Origin: an uncultured Oscillospiraceae bacterium
Lineage (GTDB): Bacteria; Bacillota; Clostridia; Oscillospirales; Oscillospiraceae
Assembly: GCA_947628185.1 (NCBI GenBank)
Contig: CANQYW010000002.1
Span: 62,001-126,000 of the forward strand
Length of the DNA: 64,000 nucleotides
Reading direction: 5' to 3'
Under the pieces are notes generated by a model. The model ran no database searches and had not been told where the DNA came from. It worked only from the letters and a program-made list of their open reading frames with translations. Shown in pieces: positions 55,901 to 62,875 of this stretch. The position numbers and the translations under genes were made by a program. Positions within the stretch are counted from its first letter, which is position 1. The number at the start of each line of letters is the position of its first letter.

Positions 55901-58260
55901 TCACCGAGCTTGAATGAATCAGGTTTATTATCTTCGACTTTTGTCACGGTTTTACCGGTGGCGTCGTACACATTGTCCGTATCAGGGATCGTGACCTTCG
56001 TATCCGCCGTGACCGCGCCGCCAAAATTCTTCGCGGCCCAGGACTCCTGATCCACCGTGTGGTTCTGCTGGTACCGCTCCAGCCAGCTGGGATAAGTATC
56101 GTTAGTCTTATCCTGTCCCTCCAAGAGCGCCAGGACGCCGTTATTGACGTTCACCGTCCCCGCCGCCAGCTCCTCGGCGGATATGTTGATCCGATAAGTA
56201 AATGTGATCTGTTCATTGTGCTCGAGCCAGCCGATGTGCGCGGTGAAACTGGTGTACTTGTCGCCATCTTTGCTAAACTCAACGGTCGGAGTATGGTCCG
56301 CTTGGGTCTTCTCCGGGTCAAACTTGAAACTATCCTGGTCGTAGGACAACCCCCTGCCCTTGTTTGGATCAGTATTATTGGACGTATTGGCGTTGGGGTC
56401 GTTCACGGAGTCGTAGACCTTCACATTGACGGGGTAGTCCTTGTCGTTCTTGACCGTGACCTTGTACTCTATATAGCCCCCGCCCTCTCCGTCAGGCACA
56501 AAGTAGACCTTGGGGTCGGAGTTTGGGTGTCCCGGGTTCTCCTGGGCCAACTTTCTCACGTTCACGTGGGTCTTGAGGGACAGGCCGGCGTCCGTGTTGG
56601 CCTTGGGATATTCCTCGGAGAATGCCTCCGCGCTGTTGGGCAGATTTGTGCCGTCCTTGGTGAAGTTGGTCTCCTCCATCTTCTCACGGTTGAGCTTGAC
56701 GCGGTAGTGCAGGGTGCGGCTCTCGCCCTTTTTCATGTCGCCGAGATACCAGTTGAGCTTGGGGGTGCCGTTCTCATCGGTCTGGTACACGGAATTATCA
56801 GTCTTGGGGTCGGGCACTGTCTGGCCCACAGTTTGATTCAGAGAATCACTGTCCACCGAATACTTGATATAGGAGTCGATGAGGCCGGTGAGCCTATCCC
56901 GCACGTTCGTGTTTTCGCTCGTGAGATCGAATACGTCCTCCACCCGGACACCGGGCATGTCGCAATTCTGCGCGGTGACGGTGAGCTCGTAATCCACGTA
57001 CCACTCGCCGTCTTCATCCCTCTGGGGCGCGTCGGACGTACATGACTTCTCAAGTTTCAGCGTGCCGTACTTGGAGTGGGCCTCCCTCTCATCTGTGGGG
57101 ATCTCCAGCTCGAAACCGGGATACTTCTTATCCCCCGTTTCCTTGTCAGTCGCCTTATCCAGGTCCACCCTGCCGGACAGGGTGAAGTGCAGATCCGAGG
57201 CGCTGGTGTTGCTTTTAATGAAATCCTCAGTCAACTGGATGGTGACTTTGCCGTCCTTGTCCACGGTCACGGAGCCGGCCTCATCGTCGTTCTGGTCAAC
57301 CAGCTTGCCGCTCTGGCCCGCGCTGAAATCCGTCAGGTACGGCGGGAGGTCATAGGTGAGGGTCCCTCCGGCTTTTTGAAGTTCCTCCTGCGTAAACTGC
57401 TTATTAAATTTGAAAGTGATGCTGATGTCCGTATTGTAGTAGTCAAAGATATTCTTTCCATCCGGGACATCCTGCCAGGTGCCGCTCTCATCCTTGTACT
57501 GGAAGGTGAGCTTGACCTCATCATTTGAAAGCTCGTTTAAATCAATGGGCTTAGTTTCGGAAGTACCCATGGGCTCGTCGAAACTCGGCCCCTCAATTCC
57601 CCCGCTCTGCATGATACCCGTCCAGCGCCGGCCGCTGCCCACGATCCCGTTGCCCACCGGGACGGAGGTGTCCTCCTGCTGGCCGCCGTTCCCGCCGTCA
57701 GGCTGGATAATGAATGCAAAGTCCGAAAAGCCGTCAGTGGTGAAGGAGACAAAGCCGTCGCCGTCCACCGAGGTGTCCGCGATGACCTCCGCGTCGCCCT
57801 CCCCGAGGTGGACCACCTTTATGGGCTGGCCCACCGCGAACCCGTCCTTCAAGAGCTGGACGAGCACATTCACCGGCGCCGCCGGCTCTACCTCCTTATC
57901 CCCAACGTAAAAGCCCACGTGGTAAATGGCGTTCGCGGGGGCGGTCTCACCGTCCCGGCCCATCGCGGACATGGCCGCCGCCATCTTCTCGCTGTACGCA
58001 TCGGGGTCCTCCTCGGGCGTCACAAGTGAGGCCCGGAGCTCCGCGTTCCTCGGGATCTTCGCCTCCCTGCCGTAGGAAACCTCCACATACACCGTGTCGT
58101 CCCGGTATGTGGCGGTGATGGGGCCGCTCACACCGCGAAAATGCGTCCACAGCCCGAATAGGCACACAGCCACGCCGAGTGCCAGAGACACCCAGCCCAC
58201 GATGCCCAGCAGGATATTCGTCCTGCCGGCGGCATCTCTCATCTTCATCGTTTTCATCAT
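52987..58260 (-). CDS. Large LPESG-anchored adhesin/pilin with isopeptide-type domains
   Basis: A 1757-residue surface protein. An N-terminal TM/signal helix (about 16-40) is followed by a module ending NVLVQLLKDGFAVGQP...SFTTDGFSDFAF (about 130-185), common in Firmicute adhesins. The long middle consists of repeated beta-sandwich domains with DUF11-like features. A SpaA-type domain (near 1463-1570) opens MQITKKDALTGDYLPGAEFEV and closes with ETKAPEGYV. A Cna-B-like domain (near 1587-1690) begins TVKKIFVDSEG. The sorting signal LPESGG (about 1722) is followed by a hydrophobic stretch and the tail KKRRAR. Lys and Glu at domain starts and ends suggest internal isopeptide bonds. ATG 58260 follows GGAGGTGGC. 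It is the sortase partner. Confidence 0.88.
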   Translation of the reverse strand: MMKTMKMRDAAGRTNILLGIVGWVSLALGVAVCLFGLWTHFRGVSGPITATYRDDTVYVEVSYGREAKIPRNAELRASLVTPEEDPDAYSEKMAAAMSAMGRDGETAPANAIYHVGFYVGDKEVEPAAPVNVLVQLLKDGFAVGQPIKVVHLGEGDAEVIADTSVDGDGFVSFTTDGFSDFAFIIQPDGGNGGQQEDTSVPVGNGIVGSGRRWTGIMQSGGIEGPSFDEPMGTSETKPIDLNELSNDEVKLTFQYKDESGTWQDVPDGKNIFDYYNTDISITFKFNKQFTQEELQKAGGTLTYDLPPYLTDFSAGQSGKLVDQNDDEAGSVTVDKDGKVTIQLTEDFIKSNTSASDLHFTLSGRVDLDKATDKETGDKKYPGFELEIPTDEREAHSKYGTLKLEKSCTSDAPQRDEDGEWYVDYELTVTAQNCDMPGVRVEDVFDLTSENTNVRDRLTGLIDSYIKYSVDSDSLNQTVGQTVPDPKTDNSVYQTDENGTPKLNWYLGDMKKGESRTLHYRVKLNREKMEETNFTKDGTNLPNSAEAFSEEYPKANTDAGLSLKTHVNVRKLAQENPGHPNSDPKVYFVPDGEGGGYIEYKVTVKNDKDYPVNVKVYDSVNDPNANTSNNTDPNKGRGLSYDQDSFKFDPEKTQADHTPTVEFSKDGDKYTSFTAHIGWLEHNEQITFTYRINISAEELAAGTVNVNNGVLALLEGQDKTNDTYPSWLERYQQNHTVDQESWAAKNFGGAVTADTKVTIPDTDNVYDATGKTVTKVEDNKPDSFKLGENSFMYTVTVNGNTVWDVSSATMGDQLSNGLQYSGYVKVVAKDKDGEELGTAWVKVDGLKSFSFSGQDIGFGNNGAGVSYELTYYTTLEEDNENFHIVLGNNFNLSGTVIGPDGKYINVSVRDSTSNTSETSNHLEVSKDAWYYEPDEDTSTNLGAFYWVVKVDASYIPNGFALRDVTGQKHTLKNDSLLGVYTGPEHEFGQELDWDGFQKSAKDIKFEKFDGYTSQFTEGQGLTVTFNKDYTPDESEYVYLFFKTYVTERQAEPYENDIYSNGDNIPGTKVDYLEDEASNYLPGVGGVEKAGMQVFDWNGKEITFLNNNNTNTADYKLDNDILKNGSIPAGRYAAWSVSVNKTGSMEGDYTITDQIPEGMELSFVAIAKTMHIMQPSTNNTPPWAITLTGEGDGENGLLVGHAKANKDAYTTGGNNKSHWDNRDNWKPWTSENWKYYPSENGRTVSWGVHIENGMCMSNQTNAPISAYEVDYLVVCRVTDPEVLLGVTKGDPEKIFNNHVTVKDENGKTVANADAQLTVPCKPVLTKEGIQDIEDGHPQQTIKFLLKVNEEGTTVEGEKELVLKDQMSEKLVLVSDSVKFYSDPDCKTELTEGVSFTSLGNTITFTIPNGKAVYIQYECLINAPAGSSEQTPVENIVYFEGHEPGDGGETWKETVRYDITGGISGSKTMQITKKDALTGDYLPGAEFEVTLIGTTDENGAFVQGVEETKKYTTGENGISESFAPTEGGLYKIVETKAPEGYVTNGTPVYYWVGKGTFTAPTPEAAGLPSGTKITAMYTGVINVEITNERAKITVKKIFVDSEGKDINVKGTYSFGLFTKDGETYKEADAAYGPRVQSLTFPEDKDKTLTFYVPYNAANPVDYYILELDEDGNPIEAGSRSWTQTEALGLVQFEPSYGYPDNDSAAHSNDAETEVTVTNTCYAAYRLPESGGPGTHVFVLVGLALLAVGSVALVFKKRRAR

Positions 58261-58352
58261 GCCACCTCCATGATCATTTAACTAACAAACACATAGCAGC
58301 CTGCTCAATTGGGAATACTTAGAACGAACACTTGAAAGGCCCGGCACAAATC

Positions 58353-58377
58353 GTCGCAGTTTTGTATATTCTGCGAC
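58353..58377 (+). repeat. 25-bp inverted motif, left copy
   Basis: GTCGCAG, an 11-base AT-rich centre, then CTGCGAC. It is itself a 7-bp dyad. The right copy in reverse orientation agrees at 22 of 25 positions, including an unbroken 16 bases. Confidence 0.85.
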
Positions 58378-58402
58378 ACTCACCCGACCTATCTATGGGG
58401 CA

Positions 58403-58431
58403 ATTATAACATGTTCCATAGCAAATTTCAA
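58403..58431 (-). promoter_or_regulatory. Adhesin-sortase promoter
   Basis: On the minus strand, TTGAAA (58426-58431), 17 bases, consensus TATAAT (58403-58408). The start site would be near 58396, giving a leader of about 135 bases that contains the left 25-bp motif. Confidence 0.85.
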
Positions 58432-58471
58432 TAGAAAACGCACATTTTGAGCGCCAAGTTTTTGCGACCGT

Positions 58472-58514
58472 CCCTTTTCTTTTGCCGTTTCCTGGCAGAA
58501 AAGGGGCTTTTTTT
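58472..58514 (+). terminator. Plus-facing terminator-like hairpin 1
   Basis: CCCTTTTCT-(TTT bulge)-GCC pairs with GGC-AGAAAAGGG, followed by T7 (58508-58514). No plus-strand gene precedes it. Confidence 0.6.
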
Positions 58515-58700
58515 GACTATTGCGCCGTCAAATAAGCCGTCAGACGATCTCCAAGTTATTATATGCCAGAGTTTCAAAAATGTGCCTCCATGACGAATTT
58601 TCCACCGTTTTCACCAAAATAAGTTATTTTGAGTTTGCCCGAAAACACGGGAATTAGCAGTCAGTTTTTTCAGTCAGAAAAATAAGTAGTCAAACTTTAG

Positions 58701-58724
58701 TCTGCCGAATGCGGCAGATTTTTT
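58701..58724 (+). terminator. Plus-facing terminator-like hairpin 2
   Basis: A perfect 7-bp stem, TCTGCCG/CGGCAGA, with an AATG loop, followed by T6. No plus-strand gene precedes it. Confidence 0.7.
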
Positions 58725-58771
58725 GCTTTTTCGGGGGCTTTTATCATTTTGCGGGGGAGATTGCGACACCC

Positions 58772-58796
58772 GTCGCAGAATATACAATTCCGCGAC
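58772..58796 (-). repeat. 25-bp inverted motif, right copy
   Basis: GTCGCAG, an 11-base centre, CCGCGAC; it is the reverse-oriented partner of 58353-58377. An additional GCGAC half-site at 58763-58767 makes a second overlapping dyad, GCGACacccGTCGC. Confidence 0.85.
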
Positions 58797-58844
58797 ATTT
58801 TTTTGTGTCTCTCGAGAGCGGCCGTCATTTTAATGTAAATTAAC

Positions 58845-58890
58845 GGAAAAAATAAGCCGCGGCGGGTGTGAACATAAGACCCGCCGCGGC
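58845..58890 (-). terminator. galM terminator
   Basis: A perfect 12-bp stem (GCCGCGGCGGGT at 58856-58867 with 58879-58890) and an 11-base loop, followed on the minus strand by TTATTTTTT. Confidence 0.92.
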
Positions 58891-58895
58891 GCTTT

Positions 58896-59939
58896 TCACT
58901 TTATATAGAACTCGTAGACCGTAGTCGACCGGAGGGTGGCGCCCAGCATGAAGACGGGGCTCTTGTACTCCGGGCAGTTCACGGCGTTGGGGGCAAAGCC
59001 CGTCTCCAGGCATATGCCGCAGTAGGGGCCCAGGACCCTGCCGAATTTGCCGCTCTCCTGGGTCTTGCCGGGGTCGGTGTAGACGACTATGCTGGGCATA
59101 TCGGTGTAGACCCTCATGCCCCGGCCCGTGGAGGGGGCGTAGAGCTCCGCCGCGGGGCCCGTGACGCGCTCCGGGAGGACGTAGAACTCATCATAATAGG
59201 GGACGCTCCCCGAGGCAAAATACGTGCCGTCGTCCGAGGCCATGGCCTCCCGCACAGTGCGGGGGGCGGTGAAGTCCGCCGGGGTGCCGTGAACGGAGCG
59301 GAGGCCACCGTCCGGCAGTTTCGTGCCGGGCTCGAATATCACCCGGTTCTCGGCGGCCAGCCAGAGCTCGTGGTCCCGGATGTCCCCGGTACCGCCCAGA
59401 TCAAAGTAGGCGTGGTTCGTGGGGTTTAATATGGTGTCGTTCTCCGCCGTCATCTCGTACTCTATGTTGAGGCGGCCCAGGTCGTCAAAGCTGTAGCGGA
59501 CCTCCACGTCCACGTCGCAGCCGAAACCTACGGTGTCCTGGTCGTAGAGCTTGAAGACCGCGCTCTCCCCCTCGATGGAGCCGGTGAAGAGCTTGCGGCC
59601 GTAGTTGTCGTCGCCGCCGTGGATGAAACCGTCGGTGTCGTTCCGCTTGAGCTGGTACTCCCGGCCATTGATGGCGAAATGGCCGTCCTTCACCCGGTTG
59701 GCGCAGCGGCCTATCACCCTGCCGCCCCTGGTGAAACGCTCCAGCTCCTCGGGACAGGCCGCCCCCAGGACCACGTCCCCCAGGCGTCCCTCCCGGTCCA
59801 GCACGCACAGCGTGTGGATGGTGGCGCCGTACTCCAGTATCTGGACGTACTCGCCGTTCTTGTTTGCGATCGTGAACCGGCGGACTTCACGCCCGTCCGC
59901 CAGTCTCCCGTAAATGTCCGATGTTACTATTGTGACCAC
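58896..59939 (-). CDS. galM: Aldose 1-epimerase (galactose mutarotase)
   Basis: Interconverts alpha and beta anomers of galactose or glucose. The 347 residues carry the family signature LNPTNHAYFDLGG with catalytic His, DGFIHGG with the second His, and GICLETGFAPNAVNCPEYKSP with the catalytic Glu. The start is GTG 59939 with only a weak ribosome binding site (TTAGGGG). No other galactose gene is near, so the preferred sugar is unknown. Confidence 0.93.
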   Translation of the reverse strand: MVTIVTSDIYGRLADGREVRRFTIANKNGEYVQILEYGATIHTLCVLDREGRLGDVVLGAACPEELERFTRGGRVIGRCANRVKDGHFAINGREYQLKRNDTDGFIHGGDDNYGRKLFTGSIEGESAVFKLYDQDTVGFGCDVDVEVRYSFDDLGRLNIEYEMTAENDTILNPTNHAYFDLGGTGDIRDHELWLAAENRVIFEPGTKLPDGGLRSVHGTPADFTAPRTVREAMASDDGTYFASGSVPYYDEFYVLPERVTGPAAELYAPSTGRGMRVYTDMPSIVVYTDPGKTQESGKFGRVLGPYCGICLETGFAPNAVNCPEYKSPVFMLGATLRSTTVYEFYIK

Positions 59940-60007
59940 CCCTAAGAAAAATTCGATTTTACCCTTTTGCTTTAATTCTCTATATCGAGATTTATTCGTT
60001 ATATGGA

Positions 60008-60036
60008 ATTATACAACTCTTTTGAAAAAATGTCAG
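60008..60036 (-). promoter_or_regulatory. galM promoter
   Basis: On the minus strand, CTGACA (60031-60036), 17 bases, TATAAT (60008-60013). Confidence 0.8.
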
Positions 60037-60158
60037 CAATTTTTTGAACTTTTTTAAGCTTTTCGTTCTTGCACCAAAGACGATGGAACTCAAAGTGCCG
60101 AATCCGTCAAAATGGTAGAAAAATGTCATGCACAACGGATCGGGCGCGGGCAAATCCC

Positions 60159-60187
60159 GAATACTCTCAAATACGCTGGCATACACT
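60159..60187 (+). promoter_or_regulatory. Sigma-E-type promoter of spoIIID
   Basis: GAATAC (60159-60164), 15 bases, then CATACACT (60180-60187), which fits the sigma-E -10 consensus CATACANT. In Bacillus spoIIID is transcribed by sigma-E in the mother cell, so position and sequence agree. Confidence 0.75.
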
Positions 60188-60216
60188 TCATTAGCGTTTA
60201 TTTGGGAGTGGTGGTA

Positions 60217-60465
60217 TTGAGGACCAACATCGAGGAGCGGGCCGTGAGGCTGGCGGAGTACATAATAGAGAACCGGGCCACCGTCCGGGGCGCGGCCTCC
60301 AGCTTTGGGATATCTAAGAGCACCGTACACAAGGACATCTCCGAGCGCCTCCGGCGCATAAACGAGCCCCTCTACGAGGAGGTGAAGGAGGTGCTGGACT
60401 TCAATAAGTCCGAGCGGCACATCCGGGGCGGTATGGCCACGAGGAGAAAATACAAGGGCGATTAG
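60217..60465 (+). CDS. spoIIID: Sporulation transcription regulator SpoIIID
   Basis: Mother-cell DNA-binding protein that follows sigma-E and modulates sigma-E and sigma-K genes. The 82 residues match the family closely: RAVRLAEYIIENRATVRGAA, the helix-turn-helix FGISKSTVHKDISERL, VKEVLDFNKSERHIRGG and the basic tail ATRRKYKGD. The start is TTG 60217, with GGGAG eight bases upstream and 22 bases after the predicted sigma-E start site. The frame stays open upstream to 60112, but that part contains the promoter. It confirms an endospore programme. Confidence 0.95.
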   Translation: MRTNIEERAVRLAEYIIENRATVRGAASSFGISKSTVHKDISERLRRINEPLYEEVKEVLDFNKSERHIRGGMATRRKYKGD

Positions 60466-60476
60466 CAAACTCCACT

Positions 60477-60509
60477 CATATTAATGGTTGAGGGGAAACC
60501 ATTAATATG
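60477..60509. promoter_or_regulatory. 13-bp inverted repeat at the ATPase gene start
   Basis: CATATTAATGGTT (60477-60489) and its complement (60497-60509) enclose GAGGGGA. As DNA it could be an operator; as RNA it would place a purine-rich Shine-Dalgarno-like loop on a strong hairpin just ahead of the coding start. Confidence 0.6.
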
Positions 60510-60524
60510 AAAGGAATCCTGCAC

Positions 60525-61580
60525 ATGTCCAAAAATTACGAGACCCATTTCTTCCTGGGGGCCAACTCCCCCGGGGGCTTTCGCTCCCTATACGATGACT
60601 TCATCGACCCCGCCTCGGACCATCTCTTCATCCTGAAAGGCGGCCCCGGCTGCGGGAAGTCCACATTTATGAAGACCCTGGGCCGGGCCGTCCGGGGGTC
60701 CGGGGAGAGCGTGGAGTACATACACTGTTCCGGGGACCCGGACTCCCTGGACGGCGTCTACTTCCCCGCCCTCCGCGTGGGGTACGTGGACGGCACCGCG
60801 CCACACGTCATTGAGCCCCGGCTATTCGGCGCGGCGGAGAGTTACGTGGACCTCGGCGCGTTTTTTGACCTTGCCATGCTCCGGGAGCGCCGGGAGGCCA
60901 TCGAGACATTGACCCGGGAGTATAAATCCCACTACGCCGCAGCATTCCGGCGTCTCACGGCGCTGGAGGCCCTGACGCCCTTGGACCCGCCGAGAGACAC
61001 GGCGGAGGCCGCGTTAAAGCGGGCCGGGGGCATAATCTCCCGGGAGTTCCGCCCCATGGGCGCGGGCCCGGGGCGAGCGGCGCGGCGTTTCCTCTCCGGC
61101 TACACCTGGCGGGGACGGATGAGCTATTTTGAGTCGGTGCCGGCGCTCGCGGACCGGGTCTACGTCCTCGACAACGAAACCGGCGCGGGGTACACGCTCC
61201 TTGCGTCCCTCGCGGAGGCCGCGAGAGTCCGGGGGCTGGGGGCGATACTGTGTAGATCGCCCCTGAGGCCGGAGGTGACGGAGCATCTAATTTTGCCGGA
61301 GCTGGGCCTCGCCTTCGTCACGGAGACCAGAAAGTCGCCCTACCCCGGGGAGTGCTACCGCCATCTGCGGCTGGACGCCGCAAGGCCATTGGGCTATGAT
61401 GAGCGGGCGGAGGCCAAGCGTATGGCAAAACTCCGGGAGGCGGTGCTGGAGGAGGCGGTCTCGGAGCTCCGGGGGGCCAAGGCCGCCCACGATTTATTGG
61501 AGCAGCAGTACATCCCGGCCATGGACTTTGGGGGCGTGGACGCCCTGGCGCGGCAGCATCTCGACACTCTTTTAAAGTAG
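60525..61580 (+). CDS. P-loop ATPase of the PRK06851 type
   Basis: A 351-residue cytoplasmic protein of a conserved but uncharacterised Firmicute family. It opens with THFFLGANSPGGFRSLYDDF. A Walker A ILKGGPGCGKSTFM (near 45-58) is followed by the conserved EYIHCSGDPDSLDGV and DGTAPHVIEPR segments. The second half looks like a degenerate repeat of the first. ATG 60525 has AAAGGA about nine bases upstream; an upstream ATG (60507) lies in a hairpin and is less likely. It directly follows spoIIID, and a sporulation link is possible but unproven. Confidence 0.85.
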   Translation: MSKNYETHFFLGANSPGGFRSLYDDFIDPASDHLFILKGGPGCGKSTFMKTLGRAVRGSGESVEYIHCSGDPDSLDGVYFPALRVGYVDGTAPHVIEPRLFGAAESYVDLGAFFDLAMLRERREAIETLTREYKSHYAAAFRRLTALEALTPLDPPRDTAEAALKRAGGIISREFRPMGAGPGRAARRFLSGYTWRGRMSYFESVPALADRVYVLDNETGAGYTLLASLAEAARVRGLGAILCRSPLRPEVTEHLILPELGLAFVTETRKSPYPGECYRHLRLDAARPLGYDERAEAKRMAKLREAVLEEAVSELRGAKAAHDLLEQQYIPAMDFGGVDALARQHLDTLLK

Positions 61581-61584
61581 CCCC

Positions 61585-61613
61585 TTCACAGGCGGGCAAA
61601 ACCGTGTTACAAT
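61585..61613 (+). promoter_or_regulatory. Promoter of the PatB-like gene
   Basis: TTCACA (61585-61590), 17 bases, TACAAT (61608-61613), 31 bases before the chosen ATG. Confidence 0.7.
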
Positions 61614-61643
61614 GGGGGAAAGTATAGAAAAAGGAGCATGGAG

Positions 61644-62810
61644 ATGTACGATTTTGACACCCCCGCCCCCCGCGCCGGGACCGGCGCAATAAAGTGGGAC
61701 ATCTTAGGCCCGGCCTTCGGGAACTCCCAGGCCCTGCCCTTCTGGATCGCGGACTCCGACTACCGCTCGCCCCCGGAGCTGGTGGAGGCCCTGCGTGACG
61801 CCGCCGCCAGGTGCGTCTTCGGCTACAATGAGCCCGGGCGGAGCTATTTTGAGGCCGTCCGGGGCTGGTTCTCCCGCCGCCACGGCTGGGAAGTGGACCC
61901 CGAGTGGATCATCCCCTCCACGGGCGTGGTGTCGGAGATAGCGAACGTGGTGAGGTGTTTCTCCAAAAAAGGCGACAAGGTCATCATCCAGACGCCTGTC
62001 TACGACCCCTTCGGGAAGGTCATCGAGGCGGCGGGTCGGGTCGTTGTGAAAAACGAGCTCCTGGGCAGCGCCGCGTCGGGGTACACCATGGACTTTGAGG
62101 ACCTGGAGGCTAAACTCCGGGAGGGCGCGGCCATGCTGATCCTCTGCAGCCCCCACAACCCGGTGGGCCGGGTCTGGACGCCGGAGGAGGTGCGGCGTGT
62201 CGCGGAGCTCTGCCGGGAGTACGGCGCGCTCCTCGTCTCCGACGAGATACATTTTGACATCATGATCGGCGGCTCCCGTCACTTCACGGCGGGCCTCGCC
62301 GGGACGCCGGAGAATCTCATTCTCCTCTCCGCCCCCAGCAAGACATTCAGCGTGGCGGGGCTCAAGTGCTCGAATACCATCGTCCCGGACCCAGTTTTGC
62401 GGAAAAAGCTCCGGGACTGGCAGGAGGCGCGGCACATCGAGACGCCCAATAACTTAGGGCTCGTGGCCTGCGAGGCGGCCTACACCCACGGCGCGGCCTG
62501 GTGCGACGAGCAGAACGAGTATCTCACCGGCAGCGCCGGGATAGTCCGCGACTTCCTCCGGGAGAGGCTGCCGGAGGTCCCGGTGGCGGAGCTCCAGGGG
62601 ACGTATCTCATGTGGTTCGACATGACCGCCTCCGGCGCCACGTCCCATGAGCTCATGGAGGCGATGGCGAAGACCGGCGCGGCCCTCAACGACGGCCTCC
62701 GCTACGGCGCGGAGCACCACATGCGCCTCAACATAGCCTGTCCCCGCGCCCAGCTCCTGCGCGGCCTCGAGGCCATAGCGGAGGGATATGAGCGAGCGAG
62801 GAAGAGATAA
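61644..62810 (+). CDS. PatB/MalY-type PLP C-S lyase or aminotransferase
   Basis: Fold-type I PLP enzyme of 388 residues. Relatives cleave cystathionine or cysteine conjugates, or transaminate. Seen: PFWIADSDYRSPPELVEAL at the N-terminus (the MalY/PatB signature), FGYNEPGRSYFEAV, CSPHNPVGRVW, LVSDEIHFDI with the PLP Asp, and SAPSKTFSVAGL with the Schiff-base Lys. AAGGAG at 61631-61636 is too close to ATG 61638, so ATG 61644, with 7-base spacing, is preferred. The substrate is not determinable here. Confidence 0.92.
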   Translation: MYDFDTPAPRAGTGAIKWDILGPAFGNSQALPFWIADSDYRSPPELVEALRDAAARCVFGYNEPGRSYFEAVRGWFSRRHGWEVDPEWIIPSTGVVSEIANVVRCFSKKGDKVIIQTPVYDPFGKVIEAAGRVVVKNELLGSAASGYTMDFEDLEAKLREGAAMLILCSPHNPVGRVWTPEEVRRVAELCREYGALLVSDEIHFDIMIGGSRHFTAGLAGTPENLILLSAPSKTFSVAGLKCSNTIVPDPVLRKKLRDWQEARHIETPNNLGLVACEAAYTHGAAWCDEQNEYLTGSAGIVRDFLRERLPEVPVAELQGTYLMWFDMTASGATSHELMEAMAKTGAALNDGLRYGAEHHMRLNIACPRAQLLRGLEAIAEGYERARKR

Positions 62811-62827
62811 AGCTATACATACGCTCT

Positions 62828-62859
62828 AAGCCCCCCGGAGGTCAAACTCCGAGGGGCTT
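62828..62859. terminator. Bidirectional terminator
   Basis: AAGCCCC-C-CGGAG pairs with CTCCG-A-GGGGCTT, with one mismatch and a 6-base loop, between convergent genes. Confidence 0.8.
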
Positions 62860-62875
62860 TCGATTGGTGTTCTAT

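Larger units (their letters stand above)
58261..58895. other. Long AT-rich control region upstream of the adhesin
   Basis: 635 noncoding bases between galM and the adhesin gene, much longer than other gaps here. It contains the adhesin promoter, two inverted copies of a 25-bp motif, two plus-facing terminator-like hairpins and the galM terminator. No protein-coding frame is credible. Confidence 0.8.

Noticed and set aside
54259..55917. 552-codon plus-strand open frame opposite the adhesin
   Set aside because: Shadow of the adhesin, whose minus frame has a sorting signal and domain repeats.
60112..60216. N-terminal extension of SpoIIID
   Set aside because: The extension contains the sigma-E promoter, and family length supports the TTG at 60217.
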